From Flavobacterium sp. MFBS3-15 (GTDB lineage Bacteria; Bacteroidota; Bacteroidia; Flavobacteriales; Flavobacteriaceae): 64,000 nt of DNA. The DNA is taken from positions 329,947-393,946 of the forward strand of contig NZ_JAPCHV010000001.1 in assembly GCF_026107645.2 (NCBI RefSeq), written 5' to 3'. A model generated the notes under the pieces. The model saw only the letters and a program-made list of their open reading frames with translations. It made no database searches and was not told the DNA's origin. A program made the translations under genes and the position numbers. Of this stretch, positions 42,042 to 50,996 are shown piece after piece. Every line of letters starts with the position of its first letter. Position 1 is the first letter of the stretch.

Positions 42042-44285
42042 ATGAGATTTACAACAACCCTTTTCCTTTTAATGGCCTGTACTTTATCCCTGCACGCGCA
42101 GAAAAAGAAAGGCGATAACAAGATAAAGCCCCGCGATGAGTTTGTGGCAGAGCTTATGGTAAAAATGACAATTGATGAAAAAATTGCGCAAACCGTGCAA
42201 TTTACTGCCGACGGTACCGTAACCGGGCCAAAGGGGGGCGATAATTTTATTGAGGAGATAAAAAAAGGAAATGTTGGGTCGATACTGAATGCAACGGGCG
42301 TGAAATATACCCGTGAGCTTCAGGAGCTCAACCTGAAGCACTCAAGGCTAAAGATACCGTTGCTGTTTGGTTATGATGTTATCCACGGTTACAGGACTAT
42401 TTTTCCCATTACGCTGGGTGAAACCGCCAGCTGGGACCTTGAGGCCGCGGAACTTTCATCAAAAATAGCCGCTGACGAAGCCGCGGCATCCGGCGTGCAC
42501 TGGACGTTTGCCCCAATGGTAGATATTGCCCGCGACCCGCGTTGGGGCCGTGTTTCCGAAGGTTCGGGTGAAGATACTTACCTGGGGTCTAAAATGGCAT
42601 ACGCCCGTGTGAAAGGCTTCCAGGGCACCGACCTGAAATCACTCAACACCATACTGGCCTGTGCCAAGCACTTTGCCGCTTATGGCGCTGCCGAGGCCGG
42701 GCGTGATTATAATACAGTGGATATGAGCGAGCGTACGCTGCGCGAAATTTACCTGCCGCCATTTAAGGCTACGGTAGATGCGGGCGTAGGGACATTCATG
42801 GCGTCGTTCAATGAGATTTCGGGGGTGCCTGCCACGGGAAGCAAATTCCTGATGCGGGACATCCTGAAAGGGGAGTGGGACTTTAAAGGCTTTGTAGTGA
42901 CCGACTATACCGGGATGAACGAAATGATACCGCATGGCTATGCGAAAGATTCCCTGCAGGCAGGCGAGCTATCGATGAATGCCGGTATCGACATGGACAT
43001 GGTGGGCGGCATCTACATGAAAAACCTGAAAAAGCTCCTTAACGATGGCCGTGTGACCGAAGCACAGATAAATGATGCCTGCCGCAGGATACTGGAAGCC
43101 AAATACGACCTTGGCCTTTTCGAAGACCCATTCCGTTACAATGATGCCAAAAGGGAAGCCGCCACGATTACCAAAAAAGAATATCTTGATGCTGCAACAC
43201 GCATCGCCAACAAATCGATGGTATTGCTGAAGAACAGCAACAATGTGCTGCCGCTTCGCAAAGAGCAGAAGGTGGCCTATGTAGGGCCATTGGTGAGCGA
43301 CGACTGGAACATCATCGGCTCGTGGGCAGCTACGGGCGACCGCCAGGGATTTGCCGTGAGCGTACAGGAAGGCGTAAACAAGATCATTACGGATAAGAGT
43401 AAAGTTACATTCGATAAGGGTGTTGAGATCGTAGACCAGCGCCGCGACATGATGCAAAAAGCTCTTGACAATGCCCGCAAAGCTGACGTAATTGTAGCTG
43501 TAATGGGTGAGTTTGAAAACATGACGGGTGAGGCAGCTTCGCGCACCAACATCGACCTGCCTGGCATCCAGAAGGACTTCCTCGCAGAGCTGAAAAAACT
43601 GGGCAAGCCAATCATTTTGGTATTGATGAATGGCAGGCCGCTTACGCTTAGCTGGGAAAATGACAACATGGACGCTATATTGGAGGCCTGGTATCCGGGT
43701 ACCATGGGCGGCGATGCCATTGCGCAAACGCTGTACGGCTTAAACAACCCAAGCGGTAAGTTGCCGATAACGTTCCCAAGGAGCGTAGGCCAGGTGCCCA
43801 TTTATTACAACCACAAGAACACAGGAAGGCCGTACCTTGGCACTTCTGACAAAGAACAGAAATACAAGTCCCGTTATATCGATTCGGATAACAGTCCCCT
43901 TTATCCCTTTGGTTACGGGCTTAGTTATACTAAGTTTGAATATTCCAACCTGAAGCTGTCGTCAAAAAGCATCAGCATGGGCGGAAAGATCAGGGTTAGC
44001 GTTGATGTCGCCAACACCGGCAATTATGACGGTGAAGAAGTGGTACAGCTTTACGTGAAGGACGAGTTCGGGTCAGTAACGCGTCCGGTTAAGGAACTGA
44101 AGGGCTTCAGGAAACTGCTGCTGAAGAAGGGCGAGCGGAAGACGGTAGAATTTGAACTTTCTACCGATGACCTGAGATTTTACAACATAGATATGAAATT
44201 CGTTGCAGAGCCGGGCGATTTTGAAGTGTCGGTAGGCGGCAGCTCGGATGCAAACCTTAAAGATAAGTTTGTGTTAGTTAAGTGA
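42042..44285 (+). CDS. glycoside hydrolase family 3 (beta-glucosidase, BglX-like)
   Basis: This is a 747-residue GH3 enzyme with a signal peptide (TTLFLLMACTLSLHAQ). The GH3 N domain shows DVIHGYRTIFPITLGETASWD, MVDIARDPRWGRVSEGSGEDTYL and KHFAAYGAAEAGRDY; the nucleophile is Asp288 in VVTDYTGM. The GH3 C domain and the fibronectin-like end (YPFGYGLSYTKFEYSNLKLS) follow. BglX-type enzymes release glucose from beta-linked glucosides in the periplasm. As partner of the GH144-like enzyme it would finish beta-glucan breakdown. It ends at a strong terminator and is probably transcribed separately from the genes before it. Confidence 0.96.
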   Translation: MRFTTTLFLLMACTLSLHAQKKKGDNKIKPRDEFVAELMVKMTIDEKIAQTVQFTADGTVTGPKGGDNFIEEIKKGNVGSILNATGVKYTRELQELNLKHSRLKIPLLFGYDVIHGYRTIFPITLGETASWDLEAAELSSKIAADEAAASGVHWTFAPMVDIARDPRWGRVSEGSGEDTYLGSKMAYARVKGFQGTDLKSLNTILACAKHFAAYGAAEAGRDYNTVDMSERTLREIYLPPFKATVDAGVGTFMASFNEISGVPATGSKFLMRDILKGEWDFKGFVVTDYTGMNEMIPHGYAKDSLQAGELSMNAGIDMDMVGGIYMKNLKKLLNDGRVTEAQINDACRRILEAKYDLGLFEDPFRYNDAKREAATITKKEYLDAATRIANKSMVLLKNSNNVLPLRKEQKVAYVGPLVSDDWNIIGSWAATGDRQGFAVSVQEGVNKIITDKSKVTFDKGVEIVDQRRDMMQKALDNARKADVIVAVMGEFENMTGEAASRTNIDLPGIQKDFLAELKKLGKPIILVLMNGRPLTLSWENDNMDAILEAWYPGTMGGDAIAQTLYGLNNPSGKLPITFPRSVGQVPIYYNHKNTGRPYLGTSDKEQKYKSRYIDSDNSPLYPFGYGLSYTKFEYSNLKLSSKSISMGGKIRVSVDVANTGNYDGEEVVQLYVKDEFGSVTRPVKELKGFRKLLLKKGERKTVEFELSTDDLRFYNIDMKFVAEPGDFEVSVGGSSDANLKDKFVLVK

Positions 44286-44314
44286 GTTTAATTTTGTTGA
44301 TCTTTGTGTGTAAA

Positions 44315-44344
44315 AGGCTGTCTAAAGGGGACAGCCTTTTTTTA
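44315..44344 (+). terminator. rho-independent terminator after the GH3 gene
   Basis: An 8-bp stem (AGGCTGTC / GACAGCCT), 7-nt loop and eight T. Confidence 0.9.
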
Positions 44345-44563
44345 CGGATAAGGGTATTTTTGGGTCTTTTGAGGATGATTTATGGCCTTTGCAGGATGAT
44401 TTTAGGGTAGTAGATAGGGAATTTAAGAGGCAGCTGTTGGGGGATTTTATGGTATCCGCACTTTAAAAGTTATATCGGGTTACTATTTTAAACAAAATCC
44501 GAAATTCAACTCATTTTTTTGCCATATCTGTTTATGACAAAATCACACTATGTAAGTATATTT

Positions 44564-46672
44564 ATGAAATTTTTGAAAATGAAATGTTATATAATGGCCA
44601 TGGCACTGTTCTGTTTCACTTTTGCAACGGGACAAACCATACAATCGCCTTCCAAAGAGATTACCCTTACTTTTGCCATCGACGGTTCGGGCCGTCCCAA
44701 CTACTCGGTAGCCTATAAGGGCAAACCCGTAATCCTGCAAAGCTACATGGGGCTGGAGGCAAAGCACCTCCCTGCCCTCAACAGCGGCTTTAAGGCAATA
44801 GAGACAGCACAATCGACCGTTGATACCAAATGGAAACCCGTGCTGGGCGAAGTAGAAGAGATACGCGATAACCACAACCAGCTTGCCGTTGCCCTGGAAC
44901 AAAAGGAAACCGGCAGGAGGATGAACATCGTCTTCCGGGTGTTTGACGAGGGCGTGGGCTTTTATTACGACTTCCCGAAGCAGCCCAACCTGAACTATTT
45001 TATCGTTTCGGGTGAAAGTACCGAATTCAACCTTGCAGGCGACCATAAAGCTTTCTGGATCCCCGGCGATTTTGACAGCCAGGAGTACGCCTATAACGAA
45101 ACACTTCTTTCGGAAGTAGACAACCAGAAAGTGGACATGAACAACGGCATCGGCGTCAAATCCATTCCCGGAAGGTATGCCGTGCAGTCGCCGCTGATGA
45201 TGAACAGCAAAGACGGCCTGTACATCAACATATTTGAGGCGGCCGTGATCAACTATCCTGTAATGCACCTGCAGCTGGATCCCGCAAAGCATACGCTTAA
45301 ATCATTGCTGGTACCTAATGCCATGGGCGACATGGCATTCCTGCAGGCACCTGCCCGCACGCCGTGGCGCACCATAATGGTGAGCGATGATGCCCGCGAG
45401 ATTGTGGGGCAGAAAATGATCCTCAACCTGAACGAGCCTTCTAAAATTGACGATACATCCTGGATAAAGCCGATGAAATACATTGGTATCTGGTGGGAAA
45501 TGCATGCCGGAAAATCGACCTGGGATATGAGCGGGACACAGGATGCCGCACAAAAAACAACCGCTATGCCAAGGCCGCACGGCGCTACTACGGCCAATGC
45601 CAAAAAATACATCGACTTTGCCAAAAAGCACGGCTTCGACGGCCTGCTGATAGAAGGCTGGAATGTTGGCTGGGAAGACTGGTTCAACAACTGGAAGGAA
45701 GAAGTGTTCGACTTTACCACGCCATATCCCGACTTCAACGTGAAGGAAGTGACGGACTATGCCAAAAAGCAGGGCGTTACGATGATCATGCACCACGAGA
45801 CATCGGGTTCGGTATCCAACTACGAACGCAGGATGGACAGGGCGTTTAAGCACATGAAGGACTATGGCTACCCGGCAGTGAAAACAGGCTATGTGGGCAA
45901 AATAATACCCCGTGGCGAGTTCCACGACGGGCAAACGATGGTCAACCACTTCAATTATGTGCCGCAGCGCGCCGCCGAGTATAAGATCATGGTCAACTCG
46001 CACGAGTCGTCAAGGCCAACAGGCGTGCACCGTACCTGGCCCAACTACATTGCTGCCGAGGCCGCAAGGGGCAACGAATTCAACGCGTGGAGCAATGGCA
46101 ACCCACCGGAGCATGAAACGATACTGCCCTTCACAAGGCTGTTGGGAGGGCCGATGGACTACACGCCGGGCATCTTTGAAATAAAAATGAGCGCCTACGA
46201 CCCGTCCAAAACAGAACAGGTACATACCACACTGGCCAAGCAGCTGGCGCTGTACATCACCATCTACAGTCCGCTGCAAATGGCGGCCGACCTTCCTGAA
46301 AATTACGAAAAGCACCCTGATGCCTTCCAGTTCATCAAAGATGTGGAAACCGACTGGCAGGATACCCAAATACTTGAGGCCGAGCCGGGTGACTACATTA
46401 CCATTGCCCGAAAAACAAAAGGTAAGGAAAGCTGGTTCCTGGGCGCGATAACCGACGGGAATGCCCGCAGTACTGAAATTTCCTTAAAATTCCTTACGCC
46501 GGGAAGGAAATACAAAGCCATCATTTACCGCGACGGGAAAGATGCGCACTGGAAAACCAACCCGATGAGCTATGAGGTCATCACCCGGGAAGTAACTTCT
46601 AAGACCAAACTGAAGCTGAACCTTGCCGCAGGCGGGGGCACGGCCATCAGCTTTATTCCAATCAGCAAATAA
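44564..46672 (+). CDS. glycoside hydrolase family 97 (SusB-like alpha-glucosidase)
   Basis: Starting at MKFLKMKCYIM (44564) it has 702 residues with a signal peptide (MAMALFCFTFATGQ); an earlier ATG at 44534 would precede it by 10 residues. GH97 features: the N-terminal beta domain (MNIVFRVFDEGVGFYYDFP), the barrel segment GLLIEGWNVGWEDWF, MIMHHETSGS, VNSHESSRPTGVHRTWPNYIAAEAARGNEF and SPLQMAADLPENY. The Glu residues in HHET, HESSRPTG and RGNEF are at the places of the general bases and general acid of the inverting branch (SusB), so alpha-glucosidase activity is likely. It cleaves alpha-glucosides in the periplasm. The GH43-like gene begins 2 bp after the stop. Confidence 0.93.
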   Translation: MKFLKMKCYIMAMALFCFTFATGQTIQSPSKEITLTFAIDGSGRPNYSVAYKGKPVILQSYMGLEAKHLPALNSGFKAIETAQSTVDTKWKPVLGEVEEIRDNHNQLAVALEQKETGRRMNIVFRVFDEGVGFYYDFPKQPNLNYFIVSGESTEFNLAGDHKAFWIPGDFDSQEYAYNETLLSEVDNQKVDMNNGIGVKSIPGRYAVQSPLMMNSKDGLYINIFEAAVINYPVMHLQLDPAKHTLKSLLVPNAMGDMAFLQAPARTPWRTIMVSDDAREIVGQKMILNLNEPSKIDDTSWIKPMKYIGIWWEMHAGKSTWDMSGTQDAAQKTTAMPRPHGATTANAKKYIDFAKKHGFDGLLIEGWNVGWEDWFNNWKEEVFDFTTPYPDFNVKEVTDYAKKQGVTMIMHHETSGSVSNYERRMDRAFKHMKDYGYPAVKTGYVGKIIPRGEFHDGQTMVNHFNYVPQRAAEYKIMVNSHESSRPTGVHRTWPNYIAAEAARGNEFNAWSNGNPPEHETILPFTRLLGGPMDYTPGIFEIKMSAYDPSKTEQVHTTLAKQLALYITIYSPLQMAADLPENYEKHPDAFQFIKDVETDWQDTQILEAEPGDYITIARKTKGKESWFLGAITDGNARSTEISLKFLTPGRKYKAIIYRDGKDAHWKTNPMSYEVITREVTSKTKLKLNLAAGGGTAISFIPISK

Positions 46673-46674
46673 GG

Positions 46675-48432
46675 ATGAAAAGGATAGCCATCATATTGTT
46701 GCTTATTTCGTTTGCTACGGCCCACAGCCAGCAGAAAACGTACTGTAACCCTATTAATATTGATTACGGCTATTGCCCGATACCCAATTTTGTAACCCAG
46801 GGCAAGCACCGCGCTACCGCCGACCCTGTAATCACTTTCTTCAAAGGCAGGTACTATCTTTTTTCAACCAACCAGTGGGGCTACTGGCACAGCGACGACA
46901 TGCTGGACTGGAAGTTCATCCCACGCAAGTTCCTAAGGGCGGAGCATAAGGTGTATGACGAGCTTTGCGCGCCATCGGTATCTTTTGTAAACGATACCAT
47001 GCTGGTTGTGGGTTCGACGCATTCAAAAGATTTCCCGATATGGATGAGCACAAAACCGGAAGGCGACAACTGGAAAGAGCTGGTGCACAAATTTGAGGCC
47101 GGGGCATGGGACCCGCAGATATTCTGGGATAAGGAAAAGGATGAGGTGTACCTGTACTACGGTTCGAGCAACCTGTACCCGTTGTATGGCGTAAAGCTCA
47201 ACCGCAAAACCTTCCAGCCTGAGGGCGAAGTGATTCCCGTATTGGCGCTGAATGACGACGAGCATGGGTGGGAGCGCTTTGGCGAGCATAACGACAATAC
47301 CTTTTTACAGCCTTTTACCGAAGGCGCTTTCATGACAAAATATAACGGTAAGTATTACCTGCAGTATGGCGCGCCGGGCACCGAGTTTTCGGGGTATGCC
47401 GACGGTGTTTATGTGGGCAGCAACCCGCTTGGCCCGTTTGAATACCAGCCCCACAACCCGTTTTCGTACAAGCCGGGCGGATTTGCGCGTGGTGCCGGGC
47501 ATGGCGCTACCTACCAGGATGCCAACGAAGCCTACTGGCACATCTCCACAGTAGTACTATCGGTTAAGAATAACTTTGAACGAAGGCTCGGCATATGGCC
47601 GGCCGGTTTTGACAAAGACGGTGTGATGTACAGCAATACGGCTTATGGCGATTACCCAACGTACCTTCCCGCGCAGAAAAAAGGGCATACCGGCATGGCA
47701 TCATTTGCCGGCTGGATGCTGCTCAACTACAACAAGCCGGTGCAGGTATCGTCGACACTTGGCGGCTTCCAGCCGAATTTTGCAGTGGACGAGGATATAA
47801 AAACCTATTGGAGCGCCAAAACGGCAAACAGGGGCGAGTACCTTATAACCGATCTGGGAGAAAAAAGCACCATCAATGCAATACAGGTCAACTATGCTGA
47901 CCAGGATGCCGAACTTATGGGCAAACCTGCTGCCACAACGGGGCATAAGTACATGATTTATGCGTCAAACGACGGCAAAGAATGGGAAATCCTGGTAGAC
48001 AAAAGCAGGAATGCGAAGGATGTTCCGCACGACTACATCGAGCTGGCCCAACCGACTACTGCCCGCTACCTCAAACTGGAGAACATAGCCATGCCAACGG
48101 GGAAGTTCGCATTGTGCGGATTCAGGGTTTTTGGCAAAGGCAATGTCGAAAAGCCGGGCGAAGTGAAAAATTTCGTTCCTTTACGCGCTGAGCCGAAAAA
48201 GAAGGGTGAGCGCCGCAATGTATGGTTCAAATGGCAGCAGGAGCCCAATGCCGATGGCTATGTTATATATTTTGGCAAATCTGCTGATAAATTATATGGC
48301 TCAATTATGGTATATGGCAAAAATGAGTATTATTTTAGCGGACTGGACAGGAGTGATGCTTACTACTTCCAGATAGAGGCTTTTAATGCCGGCGGTATCG
48401 GCCCGCGAACAGCAATTATAAAATCAGAGTAA
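46675..48432 (+). CDS. GH43-like beta-propeller protein with discoidin and fibronectin domains
   Basis: This encodes 585 residues with a signal peptide (IAIILLLISFATAHSQ). A GH43/GH117-type five-bladed propeller occupies about 20-330: HRATADPVITFFKGRYYLFS, PQIFWDKEKDEVYLYYGSSN, EGAFMTKYNGKYYLQYG and FARGAGHGATYQD, carrying the acidic residues typical of the active site. A discoidin (F5/8 type C) domain at about 350-485 and a fibronectin III-like domain at the C terminus follow. It probably removes non-glucose side groups or acts on short oligosaccharides; the exact specificity is not readable. It is coupled to GH97 by a 2-bp gap and is secreted to the periplasm or surface. Confidence 0.85.
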   Translation: MKRIAIILLLISFATAHSQQKTYCNPINIDYGYCPIPNFVTQGKHRATADPVITFFKGRYYLFSTNQWGYWHSDDMLDWKFIPRKFLRAEHKVYDELCAPSVSFVNDTMLVVGSTHSKDFPIWMSTKPEGDNWKELVHKFEAGAWDPQIFWDKEKDEVYLYYGSSNLYPLYGVKLNRKTFQPEGEVIPVLALNDDEHGWERFGEHNDNTFLQPFTEGAFMTKYNGKYYLQYGAPGTEFSGYADGVYVGSNPLGPFEYQPHNPFSYKPGGFARGAGHGATYQDANEAYWHISTVVLSVKNNFERRLGIWPAGFDKDGVMYSNTAYGDYPTYLPAQKKGHTGMASFAGWMLLNYNKPVQVSSTLGGFQPNFAVDEDIKTYWSAKTANRGEYLITDLGEKSTINAIQVNYADQDAELMGKPAATTGHKYMIYASNDGKEWEILVDKSRNAKDVPHDYIELAQPTTARYLKLENIAMPTGKFALCGFRVFGKGNVEKPGEVKNFVPLRAEPKKKGERRNVWFKWQQEPNADGYVIYFGKSADKLYGSIMVYGKNEYYFSGLDRSDAYYFQIEAFNAGGIGPRTAIIKSE

Positions 48433-48478
48433 TCCAAATTCTAAAAACCAAATATTCACATTAACCCTTTAAACATCT

Positions 48479-50143
48479 ATGAGTTCAGAGCAAACTAAAA
48501 CAAATTATCCTGCGCTGTATACGTTGGTATCGGTATTCTTCTTTTGGGGATTTATCGGCGCTTCCAATGGCGTATTTATTCCTTTCTGCAAGGAAAGGTT
48601 CGGGCTTGACCAGTTCCAAAGCCAGCTGATAGATTTTGCATTTTACGGTGCGTATTATCTTGGTGCGCTTTTACTGTTCATCTTCAGTTCTTCAGTCAAA
48701 AGAGACATTCTCAATTCCTGGGGATTCAAAAAAGGCATTATCTATGGACTGCTTGTAAGTACGCTGGGTGCAGGTGCAATGATTCTTGCCGTACAGGCCG
48801 GTAATTACGGCATGATATTGGGAGCACTCTTTATTGTTGCACTGGGCTTTTCCCTGCAACAAACAGCTGCGCAGCCTTTTGCGGCCTCATTGGGTGAACC
48901 TCACACCGCCTCGAACCGCCTTAACCTTACGGGAGGTATTAATTCTTTCGGTACTACCATCGGGCCGATAGTGGTTACTATGGCCCTGTTTGGCGTTATC
49001 CTTACCGGCGATGACCTTAAAGAGTATATCAAGACAGTTGAGCTTGACAAGATGGAAATACTTTATGCCTGCGTTGGTGCGCTGTTCCTTATAGCTGCCG
49101 GGCTTTTTGCATTTTCTAAAAAATTGCCTTCAGGTAAGATGGATTCAACTTTCGAACCGGCAAAAAAGGCTTTGGCTACACTTGTTACCATCACGCTTAT
49201 ACTTGTCGGCATCTTCGGATACATCTTTTCGCGTTACGAAGACCCTGAGTACATCAGGCGTTTTACAGGCGAGGACAGGGAACAGGATTTCCTTGGCCTT
49301 GGCCTTACCATAGCAACGCTACTTGTTATTGTGTTCGGATTGCTTTATGCCAATGTAGCTGCGAAAAGCAAGCCGGAAGGCTGGGGCGCTATGCGTTACC
49401 CTCAGTTGGTACTGGGAATGCTTGCCATTTTTACATATGTTGGTGTTGAGGTAACCATCCAGAGTAACCTTGGTGAGCTTTTGGGCACACCTGAATTTGG
49501 CAGCTTAACGGGTGCAGCAATCGCACCCTATATCTCAATGTATTGGGGAAGCTTAATGATTGGCCGTTGGGCGGGTGCAATTTCGGTATTCAACCCATCA
49601 AACTCTATGAAAAAAGTATTGCTCATTGTAGTACCGTACGTTGCATTTGGTGTGGTACTTGGGGTTAATGCCATTACAGGACAGGATGTAGGCCCGCTTT
49701 ACGCTTATGCAGGCGTAGTGCTGGTACAGATTATAGGCTTCTTCCTGGGGCAGGACCGCCCGGCTAAAACGCTTATGATTTTTGGGTTATTTGGTATCAT
49801 AGCCATGCTTATCGGATTATTCTCTACCGGCCAGGTGGCAATTTACGCCTTTATGAGCGGTGGATTATTCTGCAGTATCATGTGGCCTTCGATCTTTGCC
49901 TTGGCTATTGCCGGCATTGGCAAATATACTTCACAGGGGTCTGCTTTCCTTGTAATGATGATTCTTGGAGGTGGTATCATACCGCCGCTTCAGGGTAAAA
50001 TCGCCGACATCATCGGTATTCACCATTCCTATTTTATACCTGTACTTTGCTTTGGGTATTTGGCCTTTTACGGCTGGAAAGTATTTGACATACTGAAAAA
50101 ACAAGGCATTGCACATGAGGTAGAAGTAGGTTCAGGCCACTAA
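48479..50143 (+). CDS. sugar MFS transporter (FHS family-like)
   Basis: This is a 554-residue major facilitator with twelve membrane helices. It begins [32 protein letters not shown], a pattern typical of the fucose:H+ symporter (FHS) branch of sugar transporters. The protein is about 100 residues longer than the usual 430 residues because of an extended central region (about 200-290, including [21 protein letters not shown] and [11 protein letters not shown]) that carries two extra hydrophobic segments. As the last PUL gene it should import the mono- or disaccharide made by the enzymes. A strong terminator follows. Confidence 0.92.
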   Translation: MSSEQTKTNYPALYTLVSVFFFWGFIGASNGVFIPFCKERFGLDQFQSQLIDFAFYGAYYLGALLLFIFSSSVKRDILNSWGFKKGIIYGLLVSTLGAGAMILAVQAGNYGMILGALFIVALGFSLQQTAAQPFAASLGEPHTASNRLNLTGGINSFGTTIGPIVVTMALFGVILTGDDLKEYIKTVELDKMEILYACVGALFLIAAGLFAFSKKLPSGKMDSTFEPAKKALATLVTITLILVGIFGYIFSRYEDPEYIRRFTGEDREQDFLGLGLTIATLLVIVFGLLYANVAAKSKPEGWGAMRYPQLVLGMLAIFTYVGVEVTIQSNLGELLGTPEFGSLTGAAIAPYISMYWGSLMIGRWAGAISVFNPSNSMKKVLLIVVPYVAFGVVLGVNAITGQDVGPLYAYAGVVLVQIIGFFLGQDRPAKTLMIFGLFGIIAMLIGLFSTGQVAIYAFMSGGLFCSIMWPSIFALAIAGIGKYTSQGSAFLVMMILGGGIIPPLQGKIADIIGIHHSYFIPVLCFGYLAFYGWKVFDILKKQGIAHEVEVGSGH

Positions 50144-50164
50144 TAGTTTTTGCAAATCATACAA

Positions 50165-50192
50165 AACCGCTCCCGTAATGGAGCGGTTTTTT
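50165..50192 (+). terminator. rho-independent terminator after the MFS gene
   Basis: A 9-bp stem (AACCGCTCC / GGAGCGGTT), 6-nt loop and T run. Confidence 0.92.
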
Positions 50193-50250
50193 GTTTTTGA
50201 TAACATCCGCCTTGTGCGAAAAGGGCTATCTTTACAGCAAAATAATTATC

Positions 50251-50673
50251 ATGAAAAACAGGAGTATCGCCATGGCATGCATTGCCGCTTTGGCATTTGC
50301 ATGCAACGAAAAGAAAGAAACCGAAAATGCTGAGGAAATACCTGCCGCACAGGAGGTGGTAGACAACACAGCTACCGATGTGGACAGCATTACACCCGAA
50401 GCAGAAGCGCCGTCGGACAAAAGCGCAGAGCTTGCCGAGGGTACCCAGATAACCGTTAAAGGCGAGATTACGGAGATAAACAACGGCAAGGACGGCTATA
50501 CCGCCAAAATCAAAATGGCCGACGGTACGGTATACTTTGCTACCATCAGCATCCCCAACCTGAAGGACCCGAAGCAGTATAGAAAGTTCAATGTAGGCGA
50601 TGTCATCAAGGTAAAGGGCAAGACCTTTAAGATAGAGGAAGACACGCTGATAAAGGTGGAGGAGTTGAATTGA
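50251..50673 (+). CDS. small lipoprotein with an OB-fold-like C-terminal domain
   Basis: Starting at MKNRSIAMACIAALAFAC (50251) it has 140 residues; the longer frame upstream lies over the promoter (TATCTTTA at 50227-50234). The N terminus has a lipobox Cys at residue 18. After a Glu/Ala/Asp-rich linker, the last 75 residues (TQITVKGEITEINNGKDGYT, TVYFATISIPNL and NVGDVIKVKGKTFKIEEDTL) have the alternating strand pattern of an OB fold related to tRNA_anti-like domains. Such lipoproteins may bind nucleotides, glycans or ligands at the periplasmic face. It stands alone between the PUL and the CreD cluster. Confidence 0.72.
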   Translation: MKNRSIAMACIAALAFACNEKKETENAEEIPAAQEVVDNTATDVDSITPEAEAPSDKSAELAEGTQITVKGEITEINNGKDGYTAKIKMADGTVYFATISIPNLKDPKQYRKFNVGDVIKVKGKTFKIEEDTLIKVEELN

Positions 50674-50722
50674 TTCAATGCCTTGTCGGTTAACATTAAA
50701 ATCATCACTTGATTTTTGGAAT

Positions 50723-50759
50723 TAAAAAACCCGCGGGTGTCCTGAAACATCCCGCGGGT
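50723..50759 (-). terminator. GC-rich terminator of the CreD cluster
   Basis: Arms ACCCGCGGG (50729-50737) and CCCGCGGGT (50751-50759); on the minus strand the hairpin is followed by six T. It lies about 240 bp past the CreD stop codon, with a MITE-like element between. Confidence 0.75.
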
Positions 50760-50806
50760 AACCAAAAAACTAAAAACGGATTTTTAAATAACTGTCTAAA
50801 ATTTAT

Positions 50807-50952
50807 TTAACCACATAGAAACATAAGCTTTATAGTTCTTTATCATCCTGAAGGGAATATAGAGAAGCATAGTGAAGCGAAGTTTCAGGCTTTGTGCTGC
50901 TTAATTAAAACTTCATGCCCGCTATCTAAAAGCTATGTACCTGTGTGGTTAA
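50807..50952. repeat. 146-bp MITE-like intergenic element with inverted-repeat ends
   Basis: The ends are imperfect 25-bp inverted repeats: TTAACCACATAGAAACATAA at the left and (reverse complement of the right end) TTAACCACACAGGTACATAG. The body is non-coding. The sequence resembles short dispersed repeats of Flavobacterium genomes. It sits between the CreD gene and its terminator. Confidence 0.65.
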
Positions 50953-50996
50953 TTTTTAATTCCGGCAAAAGTTACACAGTTACTAAGTGGATTCTG

